Shown here: in pieces, positions 17,117 through 26,932 of the stretch
How positions within the stretch are numbered: the stretch's first letter is position 1
How the letters are laid out: each line of letters opens with the position of its first letter
DNA from: Firm-04 sp045596625
GTDB lineage: Bacteria; Bacillota; Clostridia; Oscillospirales; Ruminococcaceae
Direction of reading: 5' to 3'
Assembly (NCBI GenBank): GCA_045596625.1
Contig: JAZOCU010000084.1
Location: 51,206-115,205, forward strand
Length of the DNA stretch: 64,000 nucleotides
Program-made: the position numbers and the translations under genes
Notes under the pieces: generated by a model
Databases searched by the model: none
Told to the model about the DNA's origin: nothing
The model's input: only the letters and a program-made list of their open reading frames with translations

Positions 17117-18307
17117 ATGCCAAGTTATGCTTATACAGCGAAAGATGCCGTCGGTAATATCCGAAAAGGTGTTATGTCCGCAGAAGATGAGCAGGAATTT
17201 CTGGCAAGAATCCGAGAAAAGGGAATGTATGTCACCGATTACAAGGAGCGGCGTACGGAGGTAAAGACGGTTAAGAAGTTCAAGACGCAGGATCTTGCGT
17301 TTGCAACCCGTCAGTTGGCAGCTATGCTGACTTCCGGTCTGACGCTTGTGAAGTCGCTGGACATTCTTTGTAAAGAGCAGGAGAGCGAAGCTGCCCGTAA
17401 CGTATGGCGCGATGTGTATGAAAACGTGCAGAAGGGTGAATCGTTCTCAGATTCTCTGGAAGTGCACGGCAGCGTGTTCCCGACCTTGCTGACCTCTATG
17501 GTCGCTGCCGGTGAAGCCAGCGGCTCGCTGGATGTCATTATGCAGCGTCTCAGTGATTACTATGCAAATCAGAACAAGATCTCCAATACGATCAAGGGCG
17601 CAATGATCTACCCGATCATTCTGGGTATTCTGACTATTATCGTTATCATCGGTTGTGCGGTTTTCATCTTCCCGACCTTCGAAGATCTGTACGACGATCC
17701 TACGCAGATGCCTGGACTTTCCAAGTTCCTGATGAACTTTGGTAATTTCATGGTATCTCACTGGTACATCATTCTGGGTGTCCTTCTGGTAATTATATTT
17801 GTTTGCATTTATGCAATGAAGCTTCCGGATGTGCGGCTCAAGTGGGACCGCTTCATCATAAAAGGACCGGGCTTCGGCAAGCTGGTCGTTACGATCTATA
17901 CAGCTCGTTTTGCACAGACCATGGCTTCTCTGTACTCCAGTGGTCTGCCGATGGTAGAATGTCTGAAGCGTTCTGCCGATACGCTGAATAATTCCTACAT
18001 CTCCCTGAAGTTCAGAGATATCGTGGATGAGGTTAAGAGCGGTGAAACCCTCAGCTCCTCTGTTCAGCGTGCCGATATCTTCAGCTCCATGTTCTGCTCG
18101 ATCATCTACGTCGGTGAGGAAGCCGGTGCTCTGGACGATATTCTCGCCAAGACCGCTGATTACTACGACGAAGAAGCAGATGCCGCAGTCAAGCGTCTGT
18201 GCTCCATGCTGGAGCCTGTAATGCTGATTGTCATGGGTATCATCATTGGTGTTGTCTGTGCAGCATTCTTCCCGGCACTGTACGACTCCATCGGCAACAT
18301 CGAGTAA
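17117..18307 (+). CDS. pilC: Type IV pilus inner-membrane platform protein PilC/GspF
   Basis: A 396-residue GspF-family platform protein that couples the assembly ATPase to pilin polymerisation. It starts with the typical PSYAYTAKDAVGNIRKG segment and contains two copies of the T2SSF domain (about 60-185 and 265-388) with three transmembrane segments. The ATG at 17117 is preceded by AGGAGG at 7 bp. The in-frame upstream extension lies in the structured leader and is rejected. First gene of the operon. Confidence 0.95.
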   Translation: MPSYAYTAKDAVGNIRKGVMSAEDEQEFLARIREKGMYVTDYKERRTEVKTVKKFKTQDLAFATRQLAAMLTSGLTLVKSLDILCKEQESEAARNVWRDVYENVQKGESFSDSLEVHGSVFPTLLTSMVAAGEASGSLDVIMQRLSDYYANQNKISNTIKGAMIYPIILGILTIIVIIGCAVFIFPTFEDLYDDPTQMPGLSKFLMNFGNFMVSHWYIILGVLLVIIFVCIYAMKLPDVRLKWDRFIIKGPGFGKLVVTIYTARFAQTMASLYSSGLPMVECLKRSADTLNNSYISLKFRDIVDEVKSGETLSSSVQRADIFSSMFCSIIYVGEEAGALDDILAKTADYYDEEADAAVKRLCSMLEPVMLIVMGIIIGVVCAAFFPALYDSIGNIE

Positions 18308-18332
18308 ACCATTGCAACGTACTGGAACCCCA

Positions 18333-18370
18333 AGCGGCTTCGTGCGGTAAACTCTGCCGCACGAGGCGCT
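18333..18370 (+). promoter_or_regulatory. Intercistronic hairpin between pilC and the pilM-pilN fusion
   Basis: CGTGCGG/CCGCACG extended by AGCG/CGCT, with no T run after it. It is more likely an mRNA-stability or processing element than a terminator. Confidence 0.55.
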
Positions 18371-18414
18371 GTATATGATTCATATAATAAAAAACAGAGA
18401 GGTGGATTTCGTAA

Positions 18415-20094
18415 ATGCTTTCGTTTGATATTACCGACCGAAATATACGAATTATCAAGGGTACCGAGAGTGGCGGCAAGATCCGTATCAGCTCCGCAGC
18501 AACCCTGAATCTGGAAGAAGAAGTTATCGTCAATGGTCACGTGCGTGACGTGCCTCGTCTGGCAACGCTCATCAACCAGGTGCTCCGTACCAACAAGATG
18601 GCAGACAAAGAGGCGATCGTCAGCATTTCCTCCAACATGACCATCTTTAAGGAACTGCATATTCAGAAGGCTGCCAAAGAGCAGGACTTCATGAAGATGG
18701 TTCGTGCCGAGATGGCTGCGGCACTGGGTATTGATGATTCCTATTCTGTATCCTACATCATCGTGGGCGATTCCGATCAGCAGGAAGGTGCTGTGAAGAT
18801 CCTCGCAACGGCATGTCCGTTTGAAGTTGTGGATTGCTACAAGCGTGTATTCAATATGCTGCAGCTCTCCCTGCGTTCCGTTATGATCGGCTGCAACTGT
18901 ATCACAAAGGTTCTGCTTGCCGATACCAAGGTAAAATCCAAGATGCCTCTGCTGGCAGTTCAGATCGATAACAACTTTATCTCTCTGAACCTCTATGAGC
19001 ACGGCCAGCTTTCCTTCTCCCGTTTCGCTTCGATCTCTGCTGAGGACTACGATGATTCCGACGATTACGTATTCGAGGCAGTCAACGAGAACATTTTCCG
19101 TATGCTCCAGTTCCAGAAGAGCAAAGCGGAGAGTGAGCCGATCGAGAACGTCATCTTCTATGGTGATACCCGTGAGTATGTCCGTCTGACCAATGAACTG
19201 GAGAAGATGGGTATCCGCACCAGCATCATCAATGTTCCGCCCCAGATCCACGGCTATGAGAACTTGGAGTTCTCCTCTTACGCAAACGCCATCGGCGCAA
19301 TGTTTAAGCGTAACAAGGAGACCGAGCGCATCAATCTGTTGGAAACCGATACCGTTAACAACAACAAGATCCGCTCCGATTCTACATACACCATGCTGCT
19401 GATCGTCAGCCTGGTTGCTTCCATCGCAATCTGCACGGTTGCATGGCTGGTACTTGCGATCCAGAACAACAACATCAAGAAGCAGATCGAGGAGATCAAC
19501 GAGAAGAAGAACTCCCAGTGCTGTACTGCTTTGAAGCAGCAGCTTGAGGATCTGAAGGATCTGCAGGAAGCGATGAACACCTACTACAATGGTGTCAACA
19601 ATGCTCATCAGGCATATCTCAGCCGTCCTTACGTCCTTTCCAAGCACTATGAGGCTGTCGAGAAGACCATCAAGGATATCGCTCTTGCACCCTTTAAGGA
19701 AGAGATCGCTGCCGATCCTAAGCTCAATAACGCAGAGGATCCCGATTACAGTGACTACTACGAGATCAAGACCATGGAATACGCAGACGGTAACTTCAGC
19801 ATTGATCTGACGATCAAGGCGGAGGATCTGCCTTTGCAGCCCACTCCCGCTAAGCTGATCGATGCACTGCGTGCACTGCCGGAAGTCAGCTATGTTGATT
19901 ACGAGGGCTATTCTGTGGCGAATGTTATGAAGCCCGTAGAAGGTACTGCTGTTGATGAAGAAGGCAATCCCATCTCCAGCAATGCTAAGATGGAGCCTGT
20001 TGAGTACATCAACATGAGCTTGGTCGTTGAGTTGAAGGGTGACGGTGTAGCCTTCACAGATGATGAGATGGATAATAAGGAGGCAGCAGAATGA
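18415..20094 (+). CDS. PilM-PilN fusion protein of the type IV pilus alignment complex
   Basis: The first ~300 residues match the actin-like PilM fold (opening with LSFDITDRNIRIIKG, a phosphate-loop-like strand, and later VQIDNNFISLNLYEHG). A transmembrane helix follows (about 325-347), then a coiled coil and a PilN-like extracytoplasmic part. In most bacteria PilM (cytosolic) and PilN (membrane) are separate proteins that bind each other through the PilN N-terminus, so a fusion gives the same arrangement in one chain. The next gene overlaps its stop by 4 bp (ATGA) and encodes the PilO-like partner. Confidence 0.85.
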   Translation: MLSFDITDRNIRIIKGTESGGKIRISSAATLNLEEEVIVNGHVRDVPRLATLINQVLRTNKMADKEAIVSISSNMTIFKELHIQKAAKEQDFMKMVRAEMAAALGIDDSYSVSYIIVGDSDQQEGAVKILATACPFEVVDCYKRVFNMLQLSLRSVMIGCNCITKVLLADTKVKSKMPLLAVQIDNNFISLNLYEHGQLSFSRFASISAEDYDDSDDYVFEAVNENIFRMLQFQKSKAESEPIENVIFYGDTREYVRLTNELEKMGIRTSIINVPPQIHGYENLEFSSYANAIGAMFKRNKETERINLLETDTVNNNKIRSDSTYTMLLIVSLVASIAICTVAWLVLAIQNNNIKKQIEEINEKKNSQCCTALKQQLEDLKDLQEAMNTYYNGVNNAHQAYLSRPYVLSKHYEAVEKTIKDIALAPFKEEIAADPKLNNAEDPDYSDYYEIKTMEYADGNFSIDLTIKAEDLPLQPTPAKLIDALRALPEVSYVDYEGYSVANVMKPVEGTAVDEEGNPISSNAKMEPVEYINMSLVVELKGDGVAFTDDEMDNKEAAE

Positions 20095-20966
20095 AACTTG
20101 GTTATCGTGATAGAATCATACTTTTGATCGTACTTGTTGTCGTCATTTTCGGCATCGGCATTTTCGTATTCATCAAGCCGCAGTGGGAAGATCTTTCCAA
20201 GAACAAGGATGCGCTGAAGAAGGCAGAGAATGACTGGAATACCCAGTTGGCGCAGTTTGATGACATCAATGTGATCCGCCAAAACATCAACACCCGTTAT
20301 GAAGAGGCTCTGAAGATCTCCGAAGGCTTTACCGATGAAATGGATTCCGTAGAGCTGGATAAGTTCCTGCAGGATACCTTCATGAACACTGCTACCCATA
20401 AGAAGAACGGTGTCAGCCTGATAACCAGCCTGACCGTTTCCAACGAGACCACTTCTCAGATGTCCTACTACTATTACACACCTGACGTTGTGACTTATCC
20501 GCTGTATGAGTACGCCGATTTTGACGGCTCTCTGGCACTGGCTGCGCTGGAAAAGCGCTTCGAGTCCATCGTTCTTGCAGCACGTGGCGCTCAGACTGTT
20601 GGCAACGGCAGTTCTCAGCTGACCCTTCTGATTCCTCGTAAGGACACCATGGATCTCATTAATGCAGTCCATGATTACGCAGTCAAGAACAATGATGCAT
20701 TGCTCATTCAGTCCATCTCGATCAGTGATTACGCTGAGCTGAACAATAAGCCCATCGAGCGTGATGCAGAGGGCAATCTTGTGAATCCTCCTCCGTACAA
20801 TCCTGATGACAAGAAGGCAGTAGATCCTGCAAAGATCGGTTATTCCGAGGTTGTTTTCGATTTCCAGGTATACTATATGCAGGAGCCGACCAAGCCTGAT
20901 GTAGGATCTGAATACGATAAGACCATTTGGGATACCAACAAGTGGGAAACCTACGTTTCTGAGTAA
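20091..20966 (+). CDS. PilO-like type IV pilus assembly protein
   Basis: A short cytoplasmic N-terminus, one transmembrane helix (about 7-27), a coiled-coil segment (about 30-75) and a beta/alpha C-terminal domain, the layout of PilO. In known systems PilO pairs with PilN. Sequence similarity to named PilO proteins is low, so the call rests on layout, overlap with the PilM-PilN gene and the operon. Confidence 0.75.
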   Translation: MKLGYRDRIILLIVLVVVIFGIGIFVFIKPQWEDLSKNKDALKKAENDWNTQLAQFDDINVIRQNINTRYEEALKISEGFTDEMDSVELDKFLQDTFMNTATHKKNGVSLITSLTVSNETTSQMSYYYYTPDVVTYPLYEYADFDGSLALAALEKRFESIVLAARGAQTVGNGSSQLTLLIPRKDTMDLINAVHDYAVKNNDALLIQSISISDYAELNNKPIERDAEGNLVNPPPYNPDDKKAVDPAKIGYSEVVFDFQVYYMQEPTKPDVGSEYDKTIWDTNKWETYVSE

Positions 20967-20978
20967 ACCCGACACGGC

Positions 20979-21010
20979 GGAAAGCCTTCTTGCCCGGCAG
21001 GAAGGCTTCC
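20979..21010 (+). promoter_or_regulatory. Intercistronic hairpin before the PilX-like gene
   Basis: GGAAAGCCTTC/GAAGGCTTCC (one mismatch) with no T run, ending 25 bp before the next ATG. Confidence 0.55.
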
Positions 21011-21034
21011 CATACATGAAAGGTGGTTTCATAA

Positions 21035-23905
21035 ATGAAACAAAATATGAAGAAAGGGAGAGTCAAAGGTACTGTACTGTTTACTGTCGTATCAATTATG
21101 ATGGTAATGGTAGTGTTTTTGATGTCTACGCTGATTTTGACGACTTCGGCGCAGCGCAGAGCCTATTATACCTATTTTGAAACGCAGGCACAGTATGCAG
21201 CGAAGGCCGCTTTGGATACCGTTGAGAATACCGTATTCAGCGCGGAAAACGGTCAGGAATTCTATGATTTCATCATGGCCGGCGCACCGGATGTTGGGCA
21301 ATCGGTTTCATTTTCTGTCAGCTTTGAAAACAGTGAGATTCCGATTACCAGAAATGAACACGGTGACAAGATCGTCATCTGTACGATCGAATGCGCAGAG
21401 CCTGAGTTCTATTGGGATGAAAAGAACCGTCTGATCATTGAGCGCAAAACATGGACGATCACTGCAACTGCTGAGGTAGGCAGCGGTCGTAATGCAGCTT
21501 CCGCAACCTCTGCCAGAAAGATCTACGCTCCCTATCGTGATAAGATTCCGGATCCCGATAATAACGGTGCATCCTGGGAAGGCGTTAAGCCTGATTCCGG
21601 CGGCGAAAATGGTGCCGGTATTTTCGCATCGAGCCTTGGCATGACTGCCGGTAACGTTTCCGTTATGGGCCCGATGACCTCGAATGTAGTGCCGATGGGC
21701 AGAATTAAATACGGCACTGACTATCTAACAACAATCGACCATGATACTTGGCAGGAGGTCAGGTATGACTGGACCGGTTATGCCAACATCGGTAACACCG
21801 GTGACTTTGCCGGTCTGACCGTATATGTCAACAACAATGCATTTACCGGTTCCGGTAAGAAAATGGTCCTGAGCAATCCCGGCGATGGCTTGATCATTTA
21901 CGGAAACTATGCTGTTCAGAACGATCAGAAAATCGTTTCCAACTTCAAGTCTCTGCCGACACAGTACAATCAGATGCCCTTCATGTACGTGGAAGGTGCG
22001 ATCATCCCGATCAACTCCGGTTGGACGATCGGTGATGCAAATCAGCCTGTGAACGTGTATGCAGGTGCGCTGGATATTTCCAACAATCAGGGTTCCTATA
22101 ACATTCACGGTGATACCTATCTCTATGAGACCGAGCTGGGTACTACACTGCATATGGATGGTTCCAAGCTGGCAACCTTCATTTCCAACAACATCAAAAA
22201 GGCAAACTATGATTCGAACGGTTATACCGGCGGCGATCTGATCAGCAATAACAAGAGCCTTTCGATCCGTTGTCAGAACGGTCTGGAGATCGGCGGCGAT
22301 CTGATCTTCACCAATCCCGACGGTTTGATGACCTTTAATGGAAATCCTTCCAAACTGACCGTCAATGGTACGATCGTTTGTGCAGGTAAGCTGGATATCA
22401 AGAATTGCACCATGACTGCAAAGGGCGGTATCTATGTTGATCCGAGCAATCTGACGATTGAAGTCGGTACAACGATCAACGGTCAGGTATATGATGGCGG
22501 CGATAAGGCTGCTTATCTGACGGCTGTCTGCACATCCGGTGCCGGCGTTACCAAGAAGGATAACTCCGTTGTCAAGAACAGCGGCACCTCCGCATTCGTT
22601 GAGAGTCTTGACGAAACCTTCACCGGTGCTGATTATATCGGTGTGATCACCGCTATGAACAATTGGAAGCAGACCTATACTGCTGCCAATGGCAACAAGG
22701 TTACCGTTGAGGCGGGCTTGTTCCCGTTCTGCAGCCGCCAGGATGAGATCTTCGAGACCTATATCCGCTGGGATCTGGCTAAGAACACCGAAAACGAAGC
22801 CAGAGCTGCTATGAACAATGATTCTCTTGTACAAGAGAGCAAGGATGCAGGCCATACTTGGAATGTCAAGGAAAAGAAAGATGGCAGCAAGACCATCTGG
22901 GTTCCTTATACCAGCTCCCGCAACAAGGATAAGCATTCCTTTATTAAGGAATTGGTTACCGGTGTGGAGGCAATGACCTCTCCCGATAAGTATTATGATG
23001 CTGCGCAGAACACCTTCCCCACGGAAGACTATACTGCACAGGCAGCAAATCCGATCGACTGTACCTACTATTATCATTCGCCTGCCGGCGCTGATATGAG
23101 TGCTACGGTCAATGCATATCGTATTACCAGCAGCTGTGTGATCGATAATCAGAGCAACAAGACCTTCTATATCGATCCTTCGGTTAAGGGTTATACTGAT
23201 ACGGATCCGATGATCCTGCATCTGAAGGGTAGCTTCTCCGAGACTACGTTTATTGTAAACAACACCTTCAACACCACCGGCGGTCACTACTATGCAGAGC
23301 CTTTGGTGGATGCAAACGGCGATCCTGTGATGAAGGACGGTAAGGCTACTTACACCTTCGCAAGCAGAAGAGACGTTCTGATCTATCTGGATGAAGATTT
23401 CTCCGGCAACAAATTCAAGCTGTTCAACACCGGATCCATGGATAATCTGTCCAATCTGGATTACGTGGCAAATCCCTATTATCCCGGAACCAATGAGTGG
23501 AATAAGCTTCAGGGTGCTGAAAAGTACAAATTCGAGTATATTCCCAATGTGACCATCAATGGCGCAAAGGGTGCAACCTTCAACTTCAGCAATGATACTG
23601 TGCTTTCTGCCTTTGTCGTAATGCCGACCTCCAATATTTATATTGCAGTCGGTTATACGATTCTTGATAAGGTATTGTATCGTGCAAACCATGAAGATGT
23701 TGCATATACTCCCAGCAGTCTGATGGAAAAGCGTACCATTGGTATCGGCGGTTTCCAGGTTAATTCCTTCGGCAACCAGAACACCTCCTTCATCTTCTAT
23801 GCAACGGATGGTAATCGTCCCGGCAGTGTTGGCGGCAGTGTTTCGGAAGAGCAGATTGTAGCAAGTGACGGTAACTACTTCGAGAATGATTACGTCACGA
23901 ATTGA
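21035..23905 (+). CDS. Large PilX-like pilus protein / putative tip adhesin
   Basis: The N-terminus (KKGRVKG then TVLFTVVSIMMVMVVFLMSTLIL) has the form of PilX-type minor pilins: a basic leader, a Gly cleavage site, a long hydrophobic helix and a polar AQYAAKAALDTVE segment. Unlike ordinary minor pilins it carries about 900 further residues with many Gly/Asn-rich beta repeats, such as MAGNVSVMGPMTSN and GGDLIFTN...TVNGTIVCAGKLDI, typical of a stacked beta-solenoid. I infer a large pilus-associated adhesin displayed at the tip. The glutamate at position +5 of true pilins is absent, as in the tip-like GspK/PilX group. Confidence 0.78.
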   Translation: MKQNMKKGRVKGTVLFTVVSIMMVMVVFLMSTLILTTSAQRRAYYTYFETQAQYAAKAALDTVENTVFSAENGQEFYDFIMAGAPDVGQSVSFSVSFENSEIPITRNEHGDKIVICTIECAEPEFYWDEKNRLIIERKTWTITATAEVGSGRNAASATSARKIYAPYRDKIPDPDNNGASWEGVKPDSGGENGAGIFASSLGMTAGNVSVMGPMTSNVVPMGRIKYGTDYLTTIDHDTWQEVRYDWTGYANIGNTGDFAGLTVYVNNNAFTGSGKKMVLSNPGDGLIIYGNYAVQNDQKIVSNFKSLPTQYNQMPFMYVEGAIIPINSGWTIGDANQPVNVYAGALDISNNQGSYNIHGDTYLYETELGTTLHMDGSKLATFISNNIKKANYDSNGYTGGDLISNNKSLSIRCQNGLEIGGDLIFTNPDGLMTFNGNPSKLTVNGTIVCAGKLDIKNCTMTAKGGIYVDPSNLTIEVGTTINGQVYDGGDKAAYLTAVCTSGAGVTKKDNSVVKNSGTSAFVESLDETFTGADYIGVITAMNNWKQTYTAANGNKVTVEAGLFPFCSRQDEIFETYIRWDLAKNTENEARAAMNNDSLVQESKDAGHTWNVKEKKDGSKTIWVPYTSSRNKDKHSFIKELVTGVEAMTSPDKYYDAAQNTFPTEDYTAQAANPIDCTYYYHSPAGADMSATVNAYRITSSCVIDNQSNKTFYIDPSVKGYTDTDPMILHLKGSFSETTFIVNNTFNTTGGHYYAEPLVDANGDPVMKDGKATYTFASRRDVLIYLDEDFSGNKFKLFNTGSMDNLSNLDYVANPYYPGTNEWNKLQGAEKYKFEYIPNVTINGAKGATFNFSNDTVLSAFVVMPTSNIYIAVGYTILDKVLYRANHEDVAYTPSSLMEKRTIGIGGFQVNSFGNQNTSFIFYATDGNRPGSVGGSVSEEQIVASDGNYFENDYVTN

Positions 23906-23921
23906 TGAGTGAGGTGATAGT

Positions 23922-24803
23922 ATGAAACGCAAAAAAGGTATGACACTGCTGGAAGTTGTCGTTTCAATTGCAATTTTCGGATTGCTTTCCATTCTCATGG
24001 TGCAGATCATTTCGTCGGTTAATGCAGTTATGAAGGCGACCAACGATTTGAGTGAGCGTCTTTATACTGAAAAGACTTACGTCAATACGCTGGAAATAAC
24101 CAATCTCCTGGGCGTGAACGGTATTCCTGAAAATGACACCTCAACTTTGGTGGATCTGCAGGGCAATACGATCGCGGTTCCGGATGATCAGCAGCTTGGG
24201 CTGACCGTAATCTACGGTGATTCCGTCAATGATGACGGAACACCGAAGTATTCCGGTACAGCAATGGATACCTCCAACTCCAAGCCTCTGACCGAGCAGG
24301 TTCTTGAGCTTCAGGCTTATGACGATAATCCCAATGAAGAAGGCGTACATTATCGTTTCCTGCAATTTAACGGTGATGCAGTGATCGGTCATGCTTCTGC
24401 AGCCAGCTCGCACGTTTTCTATCTTCGTTCGCCCGAAGAGCTTGTGAACCGTCTTGATAAGGTGACCATCACCGTTACCGGTGCAGATCAGTTCCTGATT
24501 GATCCGGTTAGCAAGGCAGAGGTTCAGCAGAGGGAATTGAACACCTTCTCCATCAACCCCGATACCGGTGCATTCCTTGAAATTGAGATGAGTAAGTATA
24601 CGACACAGATTTCAATCAAGATGGAATACAATGACGGCTCTCCGGAGAACAAGGTGGATGCAACCTTTGCATTCTGGCAGACGATTGAAGAAAACGGTAA
24701 GTTCGTTTACCGTGTGATGGGTGCTTCTCCCGTATACACCTTTACAGGAAGCAGTCTGCAATTCAATCAGTACGTTGATGCTTCAACAGAATGGTGGAAA
24801 TGA
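23922..24803 (+). CDS. Type IV prepilin-like protein (minor pilin)
   Basis: A class III signal KRKKG followed by MTLLEVVVSIAIFGLLSIL, with Glu at +5 after cleavage. The helix is followed by about 240 residues of beta-rich head. The gene is 16 bp after the PilX-like gene, with GAGGTGA before its ATG. Which minor-pilin slot (GspH, I or J type) it fills cannot be told from sequence. Confidence 0.9.
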   Translation: MKRKKGMTLLEVVVSIAIFGLLSILMVQIISSVNAVMKATNDLSERLYTEKTYVNTLEITNLLGVNGIPENDTSTLVDLQGNTIAVPDDQQLGLTVIYGDSVNDDGTPKYSGTAMDTSNSKPLTEQVLELQAYDDNPNEEGVHYRFLQFNGDAVIGHASAASSHVFYLRSPEELVNRLDKVTITVTGADQFLIDPVSKAEVQQRELNTFSINPDTGAFLEIEMSKYTTQISIKMEYNDGSPENKVDATFAFWQTIEENGKFVYRVMGASPVYTFTGSSLQFNQYVDASTEWWK

Positions 24804-25876
24804 TCATGAAGAATAGAATTGTAAAAAAAGGTTTTACCTTAATTGAAACGATTATCGTTCTGGCGATCTTTTCTATTATCATGTTTGGAATCGTCGAATT
24901 GCTGGATCCTGTTTCTAAGTTCTTTGTTCGCAGCTCGAACTATGAGAACACTACGGCTTGTCTAGATAATATGCGTCGCTCGATCGAGAGCAATCTTCGT
25001 TACGCAGACCGAATCCGTGCATATGCCGGCTACACTGCTTTTGACGAAGATGCCGCCACAGGCGCTGTTCAGCCGACCGCATTGCTCAATAGCCAGGTAA
25101 CAGAGTTCCATAAAGCATTTTTTGAAGACCGTGTTTGCTTCGATGCAAGCGGCACGATCTATGTATTGTGTTTTGATAATACGATTCGTCGGAATGATGT
25201 CGCATTAGCAGGCATGTCCCAACTGACCGAGTACAACCGCAATGAACTGAACCAAGGCAGAATCCTGATGTTCGAGTATCACTATGAATATCAGAAGCCT
25301 GCTGCAGGCTCTGAAGTTTATGCGCTTGATCTTAATCCTGTTCCGACAGCATGGGTCGTAAATCCCAAGTTGTATCAGAACTTCGATTATGAGTTCTTCC
25401 TCGGTACCGAGAACGATGTGATTTCTACATATCCCATGCCCGGTACCTTCACAACCTCTGATGAGCTTGAAGCATATAATCAGACCGTTGTGGGCAATTA
25501 CCAGTTCACATATAACAACTGTAAGATCTATATCCGCACCAATGAGGTGAAGCGTGAAAATGGCGCTCTGGTTCGTTTGAGTGCAGGTTCCTCTCACCAG
25601 AGAACCTATGCATCCTTCGTTCTGGAGAATGCACTGATCTACACGGGTAATTCCTATCAGAATGCATCCAAGACTGATATGAAGATCATTTACGAGCCCA
25701 CTGCCAATGAGTACCAGAAGGTTACCATTGACCGTGCAACACCTCTGGATGCAAATCCCAGTCCGACTACCAGCAACTTCTATTTCATTTATACATTGCC
25801 GGATACTTGTCAGAATATGGATCCCACACTCTGGGGCATTGATCCGATCTTGTTAAGTGAACTTCCCAATGCATAA
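24800..25876 (+). CDS. Type IV prepilin-like protein (minor pilin, GspJ-like size)
   Basis: A class III signal IVKKG with FTLIETIIVLAIFSIIMFGI and Glu at +5, followed by a head of about 320 residues, large for a minor pilin. The chosen ATG overlaps the preceding stop (ATGA). A second ATG two codons on is equally near the weak ribosome site. This is the last gene of the rightward assembly operon before the reversed peptidase gene. Confidence 0.9.
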   Translation: MIMKNRIVKKGFTLIETIIVLAIFSIIMFGIVELLDPVSKFFVRSSNYENTTACLDNMRRSIESNLRYADRIRAYAGYTAFDEDAATGAVQPTALLNSQVTEFHKAFFEDRVCFDASGTIYVLCFDNTIRRNDVALAGMSQLTEYNRNELNQGRILMFEYHYEYQKPAAGSEVYALDLNPVPTAWVVNPKLYQNFDYEFFLGTENDVISTYPMPGTFTTSDELEAYNQTVVGNYQFTYNNCKIYIRTNEVKRENGALVRLSAGSSHQRTYASFVLENALIYTGNSYQNASKTDMKIIYEPTANEYQKVTIDRATPLDANPSPTTSNFYFIYTLPDTCQNMDPTLWGIDPILLSELPNA

Positions 25877-25893
25877 ACCCAATAACAGCAAAA

Positions 25894-25920
25894 AGGGCAG
25901 CCGGTGTTGCCGGCTGCCCT
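25894..25920 (-). terminator. Intrinsic terminator between minor pilins and pilD
   Basis: GGGCAGCCGG/CCGGCTGCCC, a 10-bp GC-rich stem. The T run is on the leftward side, so it mainly ends pilD, but the hairpin also lies 17 bp past the rightward operon. Confidence 0.85.
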
Positions 25921-25933
25921 ATTGATTGCCAAC

Positions 25934-26845
25934 TCAATTATACAAATAGTAACAAATCGCATTTGTATAATAAGAATACGTTTCCGGTTGCGGTAATGTG
26001 CTCAAATACCAGTTGGTAATCAGCTCACCAAACATTGCACCAAGCAACAATCCGATACAGAGATATGGGCCGAACGCGAATTTTGAACTACCTGTCACAC
26101 GCTTGATAATAAGGCCGCAGATTGCTGCCAGAAGAATGCCGATGAATGCTGCCGGAACAACGGCACGCCATCCAAGATACAAACCGCCGCAAAACATGAG
26201 CAGCGTATCACCGATCTCAATCCCACGCACTTTTTCACCGGTTTTCTTTTGATAGTATAATCCGCTGATCTCTCCGATCAAGAAAAACGGAATGCTGATA
26301 CAAGCAGCACCGATGATCCGATCCAGGATAGAGATTTCATCGAGGAAATGGACGGGAACCGTCAGCAGGAGGATCACTGCAAGAACCCGCAGATCAATCT
26401 CCAGCGTATCCCAGTCCATGAACCCCACGACCACCAGCACTGAGGTGTACAGGCACATGATCAGTGTATACCAAGAAAATCCGAATACAAAGAAGTTTGC
26501 GAGGTAAAGCAAGCCGTTGAGTGATTCCACGATCGGATATCTTGGTGAGATTTTTTCTCCGCAGCTATGGCATTTTCCTTTGAGGAAGATCCAGCTGAAA
26601 ACGGGGATTAGATCGATCAGACGGATCTTGGCACCGCAGGTCATACAGTGTGAGGCACGTTTGATCAAGGATTCATCCCTTGGCAGCCGGATGATAACAA
26701 CATTCAGAAAGCTGCCGATGCAGATGCCATAGATGAACACCATCGGGATGGTTAAGAGGAAAAAGCTGAGATCATAAAATTTCCATTCCTCCCATGCGGG
26801 CTGCATTGCGAGAAGCTGCAATCCGCACAACAATTTTTGGTACAT
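25934..26845 (-). CDS. pilD: Prepilin peptidase (A24 family)
   Basis: An integral membrane aspartic peptidase that cuts prepilins after the Gly of KKG and may N-methylate the new end. The N-terminal domain has the paired CxxC zinc motif (MTCGAK and HSCGEK, about 70-100) flanking the usual QLIPVFSW-like segment (here DLIPVFSW). About seven transmembrane helices are seen. Catalytic Asp residues are in FMDWDTLEI and in IEIGD, the second replacing the usual GGGD. It is the only pilus gene on the reverse strand. Confidence 0.92.
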   Translation of the reverse strand: MYQKLLCGLQLLAMQPAWEEWKFYDLSFFLLTIPMVFIYGICIGSFLNVVIIRLPRDESLIKRASHCMTCGAKIRLIDLIPVFSWIFLKGKCHSCGEKISPRYPIVESLNGLLYLANFFVFGFSWYTLIMCLYTSVLVVVGFMDWDTLEIDLRVLAVILLLTVPVHFLDEISILDRIIGAACISIPFFLIGEISGLYYQKKTGEKVRGIEIGDTLLMFCGGLYLGWRAVVPAAFIGILLAAICGLIIKRVTGSSKFAFGPYLCIGLLLGAMFGELITNWYLSTLPQPETYSYYTNAICYYLYN

Positions 26846-26932
26846 AGCGGTACCTCCTTTATGGTTTGTACTGTTATTTTAACACAGATTACATGATTTT
26901 TCAAGATTAAAATTCAATTTTGGAGGTTAGGT

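Noticed and set aside
21725..24043. Long leftward open frame (772 codons) opposite the PilX-like gene
   Set aside because: It is antisense to a supported pilus gene, has no signal or domain, and starts inside the next gene.
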